From: Octadecabacter sp.
GTDB taxonomy: Bacteria > Pseudomonadota > Alphaproteobacteria > Rhodobacterales > Rhodobacteraceae
Direction: 5' to 3'
Length of the DNA: 64,000 nucleotides
Assembly (NCBI GenBank): GCA_028825445.1
Contig: JAPKAD010000008.1
Location: 52,868-116,867 of the forward strand
Part shown: positions 1-12,328 of the stretch, piece after piece
Position numbering within the stretch: the stretch's first letter is position 1
How the letters are laid out: each line of letters begins with the position of its first letter
Made by a program: the position numbers and the translations under genes
Notes under the pieces: model-generated
Told to the model about the DNA's origin: nothing
Database searches by the model: none
What the model saw: the letters and a program-made list of their open reading frames with translations, nothing else

Positions 1-99
1 TCGTTGCGTTTGCTAGCAGCCAAAGCGCCCTAATAAGGTGGACTTAAAATAACTAACTTTGGTCGATGCATACATCAATCATCAGATTATCTACGCCCA
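1..99. other. Left-edge intergenic sequence
   Basis: I see no supported gene in these bases. They follow the 3' end of the ppx gene on the minus strand. In relatives an rRNA methyltransferase gene (rlmE) often comes next, but no start of such a gene is visible here. Confidence 0.4.
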
Positions 100-1212
100 T
101 CAGTAAGGTGCGTCGTCTAAAACGCCATGTGCCGACATTTGTTGGTACAGCAAGCCTTCGCGCAAACCGCGATCTGCAACAGACAAACGGTCTGTTGGCC
201 AAAGCCGCATTAAAGTTTGTAGGATTGCAGCGCCAGACATGATTAAAGCTTGACGGTCTTTTCCGATGCGCGTGTCAGCTTTACGCCCAGCTTCGCCTTG
301 CCTGAGGTATCCTTGAATTACCGTATCAATCTGATCTGAAGTCATGCACAGCCCGTCAACTTTGGTGCGATCATAGCGTCTCAAGCCCAGATGACTGGCC
401 GCGACTGCTGTGACTGTTCCGGAGGTTCCAACAATCTGGAAACCTTCTCGAAGTTGTTCTTGTGCCGATGGCGCAAATTTTTCGAGACTTTCCTCAAAGA
501 ACCATGACATTAGTGCAAAGCGCGCAGAGTCATCTTCCACGTCGGCAAACTGGTCATGCAAAGTAGCCACGCCTAATGGCACAGAAATCCAGTCGACGAC
601 CTTGGCGGCGGCAAAAGGTCCTGGGGCTTGGCTAAAGCCCGAATGGAGGCGCATGATGGCACGCGGGCGCTCATGAGACGGTACGTCCGTTAAATCAATC
701 CAGACAAGTTCTGTTGACCCACCACCAATGTCCACAACAAGCAATTGATCGGTTTTGGTGCTGACTAGTGGTGCACACGAAATGACTGCCAAACGCGCTT
801 CTTCTTCGGGCTCTATAATCTCAAGCATAAGACCAGTTTCGCGTTTCACTTGTTGAATGAAATAATGTGAATTGCGTGCGCGACGACATGCTTCGGTCGC
901 GATAAGTCGCATGTTCTTGACGTTATGGCGCTGCAATTTTAGGCGGCACACACGCATAGCATTTAATGTACGCGCCATGGAGGCGCGAGATAATTTGCCA
1001 GTCTGTTCCAGCCCTTGTCCAAGTTGGACAGATCTGGAAAAGCTGTCGACCACGTGAAACTGGCTGCCCTTGGGTTGGGCAATCAGCATGCGGCAACTGT
1101 TCGTGCCCAAATCCAACGCGGCGTATAGCCTAGATGGATAGGGCGGTGTCGGCACGGGGTGCTCTACCGAAATTGGGAACGCGCCCGCACCATTGGGACG
1201 CTTGGGCGTCAT
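100..1212 (-). CDS. ppx: Exopolyphosphatase, Ppx/GppA family
   Basis: A cytoplasmic phosphatase of the sugar kinase/Hsp70/actin fold that removes terminal phosphate from polyphosphate or converts pppGpp to ppGpp. The family marks are clear: the N-terminal phosphate-binding loop ALDLGTNSCRMLI (about residues 31-43), TEACRRARN, the EPEEEARLA segment, and the second phosphate-binding loop VVDIGGGSTELV near residue 160. At about 370 residues it is the short single-module form usual in Alphaproteobacteria, without the C-terminal HD-like extension of E. coli Ppx. I prefer the ATG at 1212 over the one at 1227, because a GGAGGG ribosome site lies seven bases before it and nothing suitable precedes the upstream ATG. 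Ppx and GppA activity cannot be separated from sequence. Confidence 0.88.
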   Translation of the reverse strand: MTPKRPNGAGAFPISVEHPVPTPPYPSRLYAALDLGTNSCRMLIAQPKGSQFHVVDSFSRSVQLGQGLEQTGKLSRASMARTLNAMRVCRLKLQRHNVKNMRLIATEACRRARNSHYFIQQVKRETGLMLEIIEPEEEARLAVISCAPLVSTKTDQLLVVDIGGGSTELVWIDLTDVPSHERPRAIMRLHSGFSQAPGPFAAAKVVDWISVPLGVATLHDQFADVEDDSARFALMSWFFEESLEKFAPSAQEQLREGFQIVGTSGTVTAVAASHLGLRRYDRTKVDGLCMTSDQIDTVIQGYLRQGEAGRKADTRIGKDRQALIMSGAAILQTLMRLWPTDRLSVADRGLREGLLYQQMSAHGVLDDAPY

Positions 1213-1416
1213 TTTAACGCCCTCCATTTTGAGTTACTTGTAACTTATGCTCACGGCAGAGGTCGTGCAAGGCTTGTCGTCACCCTCACAGTCATGATGA
1301 AGATAATGATCTCCAACAGGGGTCGCCAAATGCCTGCACGATGTCGAAAATGGGCGTCGTAGATTATTGGACCCAGTTTAAGAGTAACTCGAAACGCAGG
1401 TGGCAAAGGGAATCGC

Positions 1417-1722
1417 ATGGCAGATGTAGTAGTCGTTTATTGGCGGGACATCCCCGCGCAGGTCATCGTTGGCAAAGGTCGACGAGCGACAAAAATTCAG
1501 TTGAGTGAACGTTTTGAACAAGCTATAGACCGCGCTGCGATGAAATCTGGTGCTGCCAGCACTGACGACTATCTTGCAGATTGGCGTAAGGCTGCATCAT
1601 ATTCTGTCGATGGGTCTGACGCTGATGTAGCCGCTGCCGAAGCTTCGAGATTTGAGACTGAATACGACAAAGACCGTCTTATTATTTTAATTAACAATGA
1701 TGGCCGCGCAATAGTGCGCTGA
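1417..1722 (+). CDS. PF13769 'virulence factor' domain protein
   Basis: A 101-residue protein that matches, from memory, the small alphaproteobacterial family labelled 'Virulence factor' (PF13769). It opens with VVVVYWRDIPAQVIVGKG and carries a charged helical middle (SERFEQAIDRAAMK). There is no signal peptide and no membrane segment. The ribosome site AAAGGGA sits close before the ATG. It lies 11 bases before the methylene-THF reductase-like gene, which is followed by the methyltransferase gene, so the three are very probably one operon. The family name says nothing about function; this constant neighbourhood points to folate or corrinoid one-carbon metabolism rather than virulence. That role is inference. 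Confidence 0.8.
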   Translation: MADVVVVYWRDIPAQVIVGKGRRATKIQLSERFEQAIDRAAMKSGAASTDDYLADWRKAASYSVDGSDADVAAAEASRFETEYDKDRLIILINNDGRAIVR

Positions 1723-1733
1723 AGGAGAGTCTT

Positions 1734-2660
1734 ATGGCACTTTTAAGCTTCCACAGAAAAAATGACGCGCCAACAGGCTTGAATTTGCAACTTGAGGCAT
1801 TCTTGGGTGGGTATTCTATTGAAGTTATGCCGCGTACCGCCGAAAAAGTCGAAGATTTTGCCGCCTTACTGCCATTAGGCACGTTGATTTACGTCGCTCA
1901 CATTGAAGGTACGCCCATCGAGGACATGGTCGCGACAGCAAAGCGGCTTGCCGACGCAGGATATCCAGTCATGCCACATTTTCCTGCCCGTATTATCAAA
2001 AATGCGGAGGTACTGGAAAATTGGATCGCCATGTATCAAGGCGAGGCGGGCGTTGATAAGGCACTGTTGCTCGCGGGTGGCGTGGCCAAGCCGCACGGTG
2101 ATTTTGAAAACTCAATGCAACTTTTAGAAAATGGCGCTTTTGATCGTGCAGGTTTCAAATCCTTGCACATCGCGGGTCATCCTGAAGGCAACAAAGACAT
2201 CGATCCCAAGGGCGGTATGGCCAACGTCGATGATGCGCTTCGCTGGAAGCAGAAATTTAACGAAACGACAGATGCAAAAATGGCGTTGGTAACGCAGTTC
2301 GCGTTTGAGGCCATCCCGATCATTGCTTGGGTTGATAGCTTAAAAGAAGCTGGCATCGATATTCCAGTCCACATCGGTATCGCTGGTCCAGCGAAGCTAC
2401 AAACTATGATAAAGTTTGCGATTGCCTGTGGCGTTGGGCCATCGCTCAGAGTGCTTCAAAAGCGTGCCAAAGATGTAACCAAGCTGTTGTTGCCATTCAA
2501 TCCCACAACAGTGTTGACAGAACTGGCAGCCCACAAGGCTGAAAATCCAGATTTTAATATTGAAAAAGTACATTTCTTTCCCCTTGGTGGCATTAAAACT
2601 AATGCAACTTGGGCCATTCAAAATGGTGGGGCGTCTGCCGTACCCGCAAATCTGTCTTAA
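1734..2660 (+). CDS. Methylenetetrahydrofolate reductase-like protein
   Basis: A 308-residue TIM-barrel protein of the MTHFR superfamily. Family features include the early EAFLGGYSIEVMPRTAEK strand, IEGTPIEDMVATAKRL, the LLLAGGVAKPHGDF segment, HIAGHPEGN and the HIGIAGPAK loop. It differs from E. coli-type MetF, and I recognise it as the diverged group that travels with the PF13769 protein in Rhodobacteraceae. It presumably reduces 5,10-methylene-THF to 5-methyl-THF, or acts in reverse on methyl-THF released by demethylation of compounds such as DMSP or betaines. The ATG has a clear AAGGAGAG site. Nine bases separate it from the methyltransferase gene that would use or supply methyl-THF. Confidence 0.75.
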   Translation: MALLSFHRKNDAPTGLNLQLEAFLGGYSIEVMPRTAEKVEDFAALLPLGTLIYVAHIEGTPIEDMVATAKRLADAGYPVMPHFPARIIKNAEVLENWIAMYQGEAGVDKALLLAGGVAKPHGDFENSMQLLENGAFDRAGFKSLHIAGHPEGNKDIDPKGGMANVDDALRWKQKFNETTDAKMALVTQFAFEAIPIIAWVDSLKEAGIDIPVHIGIAGPAKLQTMIKFAIACGVGPSLRVLQKRAKDVTKLLLPFNPTTVLTELAAHKAENPDFNIEKVHFFPLGGIKTNATWAIQNGGASAVPANLS

Positions 2661-2669
2661 GGACCTGAT

Positions 2670-3752
2670 ATGACCCGCACAGTTATCGAATCCAAAACTA
2701 AAACTGCCATTATCGGCTTTGATCAGCCGTTCTGCGTTATTGGGGAGCGGATCAACCCAACTGGCCGAAAGGTCTTGAACGAAGAGCTTGAACGTGGCGA
2801 TTTCTCCCGCGTAGAAGCGGATGCGATTGCCCAGACCTTAGCGGGTGCGACAATTCTGGATATCAATTCTGGTGCTGTCTTTTCAAACATGATGGCTGAA
2901 GACCCGCGGTATGCGGACAACAACTTTGTCGAACCTGCATTGATGGAAGAACTGGTTAAACGTGTACAGGCAATTGTTGATACACCGCTTTGCATCGACA
3001 GCTCCGTTCCTGGTGCGTTGGAAAATGGTCTGGCTGCCGCAGAAGGGCGCCCACTGCTCAATTCCGTTACCGGCGAAGAAGAACGCATGGAGTTGGTCCT
3101 ACCTTTGGTTAAGAAGTATAATGTGCCAGTGGTTGCGATTTCCAATGATGACACTGGCATTTCAGAAGACCCTGATGTGCGGTTTGAGGTAGCCAAAAGG
3201 ATCGTTCAACGAGCTGCGGATTATGGTATTCCGGCCTATGATATCGTAGTAGATCCTTTAGTTATGCCCATTGGCGCAATGGGCACCGCAGGATTGCAGG
3301 TATTTGCATTAGTCCGACGTCTACGAGAAGAACTTGGCGTAAATACAACCTGCGGCGCGTCCAACATTTCGTTTGGTCTGCCCAATCGCCACGGTATCAA
3401 CAACGCATTTCTGCCCATGGCCATAGCTGCTGGTATGACGTCTGCGATCATGAACCCTGTGGCACTGCCTATCGGTCCTCTAAAAATCGCTGAGAAAAAA
3501 GCCCTTATCGAGGCGGCCGGCATTATTCTGCCAGACGACATTGATGATGAAACATTTGTGACGCTATTCGGTCTGGGCTCAACCAAACCGCGGGCGGGCA
3601 AGGAGATGGAAGCCATCCGCGCTGCCAACTTTCTGACCAATAATGACGATGGTGGTGCCGCATGGATTGCGATGAATCGTGAAGCCCCAAAAGCTGGTCA
3701 AGAAGGGCGCGGACGTGCAGCGCGCACAGGTGGGCGTCGTCGGGCAAGCTAG
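2670..3752 (+). CDS. Methyltetrahydrofolate:corrinoid methyltransferase
   Basis: A 360-residue stand-alone pterin-binding TIM barrel, the equivalent of the folate module of MetH or of AcsE. It shows GERINPTGRKVLNEEL near the start, the DINSGAV strand, CIDSSVPGALE, NSVTGEEER, a VVDPLVMPIGAM loop and CGASNISFGLPNRHGIN, which are typical of methyl-THF:corrinoid methyltransferases. The last 20 or so residues are a basic Gly/Arg tail, common in this group. No corrinoid-binding or homocysteine-binding domain is fused, so partners must be encoded elsewhere. In Phaeobacter a methionine synthase split into separate proteins has been described (from memory), which makes a part of a split MetH the leading idea. 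Transfer from methylated amines is the alternative. RBS AAGGACC precedes the ATG. Confidence 0.82.
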   Translation: MTRTVIESKTKTAIIGFDQPFCVIGERINPTGRKVLNEELERGDFSRVEADAIAQTLAGATILDINSGAVFSNMMAEDPRYADNNFVEPALMEELVKRVQAIVDTPLCIDSSVPGALENGLAAAEGRPLLNSVTGEEERMELVLPLVKKYNVPVVAISNDDTGISEDPDVRFEVAKRIVQRAADYGIPAYDIVVDPLVMPIGAMGTAGLQVFALVRRLREELGVNTTCGASNISFGLPNRHGINNAFLPMAIAAGMTSAIMNPVALPIGPLKIAEKKALIEAAGIILPDDIDDETFVTLFGLGSTKPRAGKEMEAIRAANFLTNNDDGGAAWIAMNREAPKAGQEGRGRAARTGGRRRAS

Positions 3753-3834
3753 ATAGTTATTATCAATGCTATTGTCTCCCTAAATAACTGCAAACTTTGC
3801 TAGACTAAATTAAGCTCCACGAAAAGCCATTCTG

Positions 3835-4295
3835 ATGAATACGCTCCCACCTTTTAAGTTTGAATCCGCCGTGCAAAAGATGCGCATGGCTGAGGATGGA
3901 TGGAACAGCTGCGATGCAGCCAAATTTTCAACTGCCTATACACTGGATACACAATGGTGAAACCAAACGCATTTTCTGACAAAACGCGATGAAGTTGAAG
4001 AAATTTTTTTAAAAAATGTTTGTGCAAAAACTAATATCGATTGATCAAAGAACTTTAGGACTACCGTCAATCGCATCGCATCGCATTACGCTATGCCTAT
4101 GAATGCCACGATGATGGGGGCAGTAACTTTCGTTCATACTGAAACGAAAACTTGGAATTTGTAGAAGACGGCCTCATTCAGAACCGGCACTCAAGAATAA
4201 TGATCTCGCAATCAGTGAAGAAGACCATAAATTTGGTTTGCAATTTGGGAGTCGTGCCAATGACAGAAGCAAGTCTGTCAGATCTAAATTTATAG
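3835..4295 (+). pseudogene. Decayed DUF1348 (NTF2-like) gene
   Basis: Reading across frames recovers a whole DUF1348 protein of the SnoaL/NTF2-like fold (family about 155 residues). The ATG frame gives [14 protein letters not shown] and AYTLDTQW, then an in-frame TGA where the family has arginine (W-R-N-R), followed by FLTKRDEVEEI. A frame change leads to RLIKEL, then RIALRYAYECHDDGGSNFRS with a stop replacing glycine before NENLEF and EDGLI. Another shift gives NNDLAISEEDHKF, and a last one ASLSDLNL before a TAG. At least three internal stops and three frameshifts make it dead. A triple ATCGC repeat near 4070 may mark one slippage event. It converges on mnmA, 15 bases away. No promoter is visible. 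Confidence 0.85.
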
Positions 4296-4310
4296 TAAGG
4301 AAGTGACTTC

Positions 4311-5450
4311 TTAATACCCGCGCCAGATCCACCCACCACCAAAGATGCGGCTACTATTACTGTCATAAAATACACATGCCTGTCCGGGTGCAACACCTTC
4401 TTCTGGTGTTAGTAGTTCGATTTCGGCTGTTGTAGCGGACAATGGACGTACTATCGCCTCCATTGGGGGTTTTGTAGACCGAATTTTGACTGAAATATGG
4501 CGTTCAGTCGTTGCATCAAATTCATCATCGCCAAGCCAGTTGATTTCGCGCACCGGAACGGTGCGAGTGGTTAGCAGGTCTTTCGGGCCAACAATTACGT
4601 GCTTCTTGTCAACATCGAGCTTTACCACATAAAGTGGATCTGCAAGCCCTCCGATTCCAAGGCCACGGCGCTGGCCTATTGTGTAGTGTATGACCCCGCA
4701 ATGCTGCGCCAAAACTCTTCCGTCCATGTCCACGATATCACCAGGTTCAGCAGCTCCAGGGCGCAGTTTTTCGATTACAGATGCATAATTGCCGTTTGGA
4801 ACGAAACAAATATCTTGGCTATCGGGCTTGTCTGCAAGCGCCAGCCCATATTTTCGTGCTAATTCGCGCGTTGCATCTTTAGAAGGAAGATGTCCCAGCG
4901 GGAAACGCAGATAATCAAGTTGTTCCGGCTTGGTTGAGAACAGAAAATAGCTTTGATCGCGGTTGGCATCTTCAGCGCAATGCAACTCCGCCCCGCGTAC
5001 GCCCATTTTGCGTTGAATATAGTGTCCGGTCGCCATGCAGTCAGCGTCAAGATCTTTAGCAGTTTCTAACAAATCCTTGAACTTCACCCGCTCATTGCAG
5101 CGAATACATGGCACAGGGGTCGCACCTGCTAGGTAGCTATCAGCAAATTCATCAATTACAGCTTCACGGAAGGTGTTTTCATAATCAAGGACATAGTGGG
5201 GAAAACCCATGTCCTCAGCTACGCGGCGCGCATCATGGATATCGCGCCCCGCACAGCAGGCACCTTTTTTGGCCAATGCGGCCCCGTGATCGTACAGCTG
5301 CAAAGTCACACCAACCACATCATAGCCCTCTTCAGCCAACTGTGCGGCGACCACAGAGCTGTCCACCCCACCAGACATCGCAACAACGACGCGGGTTTGT
5401 GATGGTGGCTTGGCAAAACCGAGCGAATTGAGAGGTTGATCAAGGGGCAT
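4311..5450 (-). CDS. mnmA: tRNA-specific 2-thiouridylase MnmA
   Basis: A 379-residue cytoplasmic enzyme that puts sulfur on carbon 2 of the wobble uridine (U34) of tRNAs for Lys, Glu and Gln, using ATP and a persulfide donor. The PP-loop AMSGGVDSS lies at residues 24-32. The two catalytic cysteines are C115 (in PVPCIRCNE) and C215 (in [10 protein letters not shown]), with the DQSYFL substrate loop between them; the C-terminal beta barrel includes [13 protein letters not shown]. Length and motifs are normal. The ATG is preceded by AGGACG. On its upstream side lie the remains of sciP and ctrA, transcribed away from it. It looks fully functional despite dead genes on both sides. Confidence 0.95.
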   Translation of the reverse strand: MPLDQPLNSLGFAKPPSQTRVVVAMSGGVDSSVVAAQLAEEGYDVVGVTLQLYDHGAALAKKGACCAGRDIHDARRVAEDMGFPHYVLDYENTFREAVIDEFADSYLAGATPVPCIRCNERVKFKDLLETAKDLDADCMATGHYIQRKMGVRGAELHCAEDANRDQSYFLFSTKPEQLDYLRFPLGHLPSKDATRELARKYGLALADKPDSQDICFVPNGNYASVIEKLRPGAAEPGDIVDMDGRVLAQHCGVIHYTIGQRRGLGIGGLADPLYVVKLDVDKKHVIVGPKDLLTTRTVPVREINWLGDDEFDATTERHISVKIRSTKPPMEAIVRPLSATTAEIELLTPEEGVAPGQACVFYDSNSSRIFGGGWIWRGY

Positions 5451-5581
5451 GGAATCGTCCTAACAGAGATTTAAGCTTAAAAATATGAAAATTGTAATCA
5501 CTCTCAAATGGTAGCTTTGCCCCTCATTAGGTTGGAGATATCAAAATGTGAAGCATGAAGAATAACATTTAGGTGTGAGAG

Positions 5582-5841
5582 ATGTATTTAAAGAAGTATG
5601 AAGGTTAAGACTGGTAAAATTACCAGATGTATTCAACATGACACGATCAAATCTTCAACTGCCTGAAACACGGCAATATGGGAATTGCACAAAATATTTG
5701 TTGTGCGTGTAAATTTTTATTTTTTATTTTTGCTTAATAATTTGTAAGTCACCTGTGTGTTGTCCGATGAAGCGTTGTTGAAGTGGGAAGTGGCTGTTCT
5801 AGGCCACATCCAAGTTACGTTTAAAGCAATTGCATTATAAT
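5582..5841 (+). pseudogene. sciP: Decayed sciP (DUF1153 CtrA inhibitor)
   Basis: The remains of a SciP/DUF1153 gene (family about 90 residues), a small helix-turn-helix protein that binds CtrA and blocks its activation of transcription. The ATG frame gives MYLKKYEG, the family start being MYLKKVDG, then hits stops. A second frame gives KLPDVFNMTRSNLQLPETR, matching the conserved LPDG..MTRSDLPPPETRRW block. After a gap of stops, LSDEALLKWEVAV and then VTF and KAIAL match the C-terminal LSDEEL..W..AV ... LKVT..QKYRQL. The span (260 bases) fits the full gene. Family residues are quoted from memory. It lies directly before the decayed ctrA, the usual order in this group. Confidence 0.8.
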
Positions 5842-5930
5842 TATAATTTAAGGAGGATCTGTAAATTTATGTACAATTTTTAATGTGTGGTAAACCATTG
5901 TTAGCATAAGTTCTTTTAGACATCGAAAGA

Positions 5931-6560
5931 ATGGAAAAAGTGTACAGTTGGTAGAAGACAATTCATTGACCGCCAAGATTTCAACTATTAATTATGGTTA
6001 AGAGGGAATAGTTCTCGCAAAGTTTGATTATTACGACTTGATCCCTCTGCGCCTTAATCTGCCGATTATAAATGGAGATGAGAAGTTTAGCCAAATCAGA
6101 CTTAGATTAACCGAAACCGAATGCTGATTTTATTTGGCTAAGATGCAATTAAAAGTAAGTTTAATGAGTTGAGTTTTAGACTGACGACTATATAAAAATT
6201 ATCTCTTCATTACGAAAGAAGGGTATAGTGGGTTAATGCTACCATCCACTGTTAAAAAGGTAATAAAACATTATCCAAATGATTTTACCGCTCTAAAATT
6301 AGTTGTTAAAAAAGTTGATGTCCATAATAGCCCTGTGCATTTAACGGGCAATGAATAACAAATATTTGAAATGTTGAACCTGTTTAAGGGAACGGCAGAT
6401 ACCAAAGAGTTGTTTCTTAATCATTTGTATGATGACAAGAATAAACTTAATTTTAAAATTATTGATATTTTTATTTACAAGCTGCATTAGAGATTATTTG
6501 AGACAACGGGCGATGACAATCACGCCAAAAATGTTTGAGGCCCTGCACTTTCTAGAACCG
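5931..6560 (+). pseudogene. ctrA: Decayed ctrA (cell-cycle/motility response regulator)
   Basis: The wreck of a CtrA-type OmpR-family response regulator. From 5951 the frame reads VEDNSLTAKIS, a shortened stretch, then EGIVLAKFDYYDLIPLRLNL and PIINGDE, against CtrA [27 protein letters not shown]. The phosphate-accepting Asp is replaced by Arg and a TAA replaces Glu. TDDYIK and two further stops follow. The DNA-binding half gives SPVHLTGNE, stop, QIFEMLNLFKGTADTKELF, LNHLY and FKIIDIFIYKL, then TTGDDNH..KNV with a stop at the Trp of the VWGRGY motif. Several stops, one deletion and frameshifts exclude a working protein. CtrA residues are quoted from memory. An ORF at 6429-6620 is only its tail. 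Confidence 0.87.
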
Positions 6561-6682
6561 AAGGCCAAGCATGGTTGGAAAACTGGTGATAGGCGCTTAA
6601 ATTGCAATACAGAAACTTAGTGCCTCTGTTAAATACATCTAACAGAGTACCTCCGTCTTTGGACCTAGTGCTTTTGATTTAG

Positions 6683-11010
<4,328 letters not shown>

Positions 11011-11118
11011 ATTTTAACTTCTTACTTTGTTCACTTTTGTTCTTTAAAAGTTCTTGCATTAAGTTCTATTAAATGAGAACAAAGAGAAAACATATTGAAA
11101 AATATAAGGAGAAGTTAA

Positions 11119-11241
11119 ATGACCAAGGAAATCAAAAATGTAATCGTTCGGTCGTCAGATACGATTATTGCAGATGCAATTGGTATGACTGCTCTCATTG
11201 TGATGCTTTTTGCGGCTTTGAGTCTACCAAACATATTTTAA
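11119..11241 (+). CDS. 40-residue membrane peptide
   Basis: A small gene that automatic annotation would likely miss. The ATG at 11119 follows a strong AAGGAGAAGTTAA ribosome site. The peptide has a polar N-terminal half (MTKEIKNVIVRSSDT) and one hydrophobic stretch (IGMTALIVMLFAALSLP), which suggests a single membrane helix near the C-terminus. Codon use is ordinary. I recall similar 40-50 residue single-helix proteins in Rhodobacteraceae, without a known function. It stands alone between recG and a strong terminator on the same strand. Function unknown. Confidence 0.65.
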   Translation: MTKEIKNVIVRSSDTIIADAIGMTALIVMLFAALSLPNIF

Positions 11242-11394
11242 TTAATTTATTTTCTTAACAAATGTTTAGTTAAGTTACTTTTAGATACACTGTCCCAACG
11301 GTTAATCTGTTTTTGACCAACCCTGTATATCATCATTCAAATCTAAACCCTAAATTCTTAAAATTAGACTTACTTCGTAAGAGAAGCAGACCTA

Positions 11395-11433
11395 CTGCCA
11401 CTTTCCACTGTCCCGGAAAGTGGCAGTTTTTTT
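11395..11433 (+). terminator. Rho-independent terminator
   Basis: A perfect 12-bp stem (CTGCCACTTTCC with GGAAAGTGGCAG), an 8-base loop and seven T. The T run is on the plus strand only, so it ends transcripts from the recG/small-peptide side. It also shields the converging gene at 11446. Confidence 0.9.
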
Positions 11434-11445
11434 GGGATTGATTGT

Positions 11446-11898
11446 TTAGGTAGGCGTTGTCGTTCGCGCATCGACAAAGGCGTCAAGCGTGGCATCAAAT
11501 GCCAATAAAATTGATGCATGGCGATTTTTATACTCAGAAGCAGGGCCAAGAACTTCAAGTCCGTCAAAAGGAACCAGAGGCGTTGGCCCACCAGATTTCA
11601 ACATAGCGAAGAGCTGATCACGTCCAGATTGAACTTCGGCTTCGGATCGGCCAACAATGTTATGCCCGACAACAGCAGCACAAGCTTGGCCGAGCGCACA
11701 AGCTTTTACATCTAGCCCAAACCCGATTATCCTATCATCTTCCAACGCCAAATCTACAATAACAGTTGAACCGCATAAGGGCGAGCGGCGTTTAGCGGTT
11801 CCATCAGGTGAATTTAACCGAGTGCGATGGGGAATATCAGCCGCAAGACCCAAAATTCGGGTTGAATATAAATTAATCAGATCGGTATCAGTTGTCAT
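11446..11898 (-). CDS. IscU/NifU-N-like iron-sulfur scaffold protein
   Basis: A 150-residue protein of the IscU/SufU/NifU N-terminal fold. The three cluster-ligand cysteines are present: C42 in SPLCGS, C67 and C73 in KACALGQAC. The usual Asp after the first Cys-Gly (CGD) is Ser here, and the C-terminal part (NRHASILLAFDATLDAF) replaces the SufU tail. It is not beside isc or suf genes; its neighbour is hisI, transcribed divergently from 70 bases away. A role as an Fe-S carrier or accessory scaffold is inferred from the cysteines. The missing Asp makes a classical de novo scaffold role less certain. Confidence 0.8.
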   Translation of the reverse strand: MTTDTDLINLYSTRILGLAADIPHRTRLNSPDGTAKRRSPLCGSTVIVDLALEDDRIIGFGLDVKACALGQACAAVVGHNIVGRSEAEVQSGRDQLFAMLKSGGPTPLVPFDGLEVLGPASEYKNRHASILLAFDATLDAFVDARTTTPT

Positions 11899-11968
11899 GA
11901 AAATTTGCTTTCTACGATTGTTTTAAATAGATAGTCTCTTTGTGTTAATTTGCCAAAGGAAACCTGTG

Positions 11969-12328
11969 ATGTCTCTCGATCCCAATACTTTATTGTATGA
12001 TTTCAACGGATTAATTCCATGTATTGCCCAACAACACGATACCAAAGAGGTGTTGATGATGGCATGGATGAATCTGGATGCTGTGGTTGAGACACTTAAA
12101 ACTAAACAGGTGACGTATTGGTCGCGGTCGCGTCAAGCTTTGTGGATCAAGGGAAAGACGTCAGGTCACACGCAGGAACTGATTGATTTGCGCTTGGATT
12201 GTGATCGCGATTGTTTGCTGGCTGTTGTGCGTCAAATTGGTCCAGCGTGCCATACGAACCGACGATCATGTTTTTACACGTCGGTTACGTCTGACGTTGA
12301 GATAGAGTTGATAAAGCCGCAAGCTTAG
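11969..12328 (+). CDS. hisI: Phosphoribosyl-AMP cyclohydrolase
   Basis: A 119-residue stand-alone HisI, the third step of histidine synthesis, which opens the adenine ring of phosphoribosyl-AMP using zinc and magnesium. Motifs: MMAWMN (30-35), YWSRSRQALWIKG, TSGH (64-67), the Asp/Cys site DCDRD (77-81) and the zinc loop GPACHTNRRSCFY (91-103). No HisE domain is fused. I chose the ATG at 11969 because the conserved sequence begins there and AAAGGAA lies before it; an in-frame upstream start at 11942 has no such site. It converges on gluQ and the two reading frames overlap by four bases at their ends. Confidence 0.94.
   Translation: MSLDPNTLLYDFNGLIPCIAQQHDTKEVLMMAWMNLDAVVETLKTKQVTYWSRSRQALWIKGKTSGHTQELIDLRLDCDRDCLLAVVRQIGPACHTNRRSCFYTSVTSDVEIELIKPQA

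Noticed and set aside
410..676. Plus-strand frames within ppx and many similar frames opposite gyrA, mfd, katG and icd
   Set aside because: They are shadows of strongly supported genes on the other strand or in another frame, without their own ribosome sites or families.
1213..1416. Possible riboswitch before the one-carbon module
   Set aside because: I looked for cobalamin, SAM or SAH riboswitch motifs in this 204-base leader and found no convincing conserved box.
4070..4088. Short tandem ATCGC repeat (three copies)
   Set aside because: Too short to be a functional repeat; best explained as a slippage event in the DUF1348 pseudogene.
6429..6620. Open frame of 63 codons upstream of ligA
   Set aside because: Its translation is out of the CtrA reading frame for much of its length, it has no ribosome site, and the DNA is explained by the C-terminal part of the decayed ctrA.
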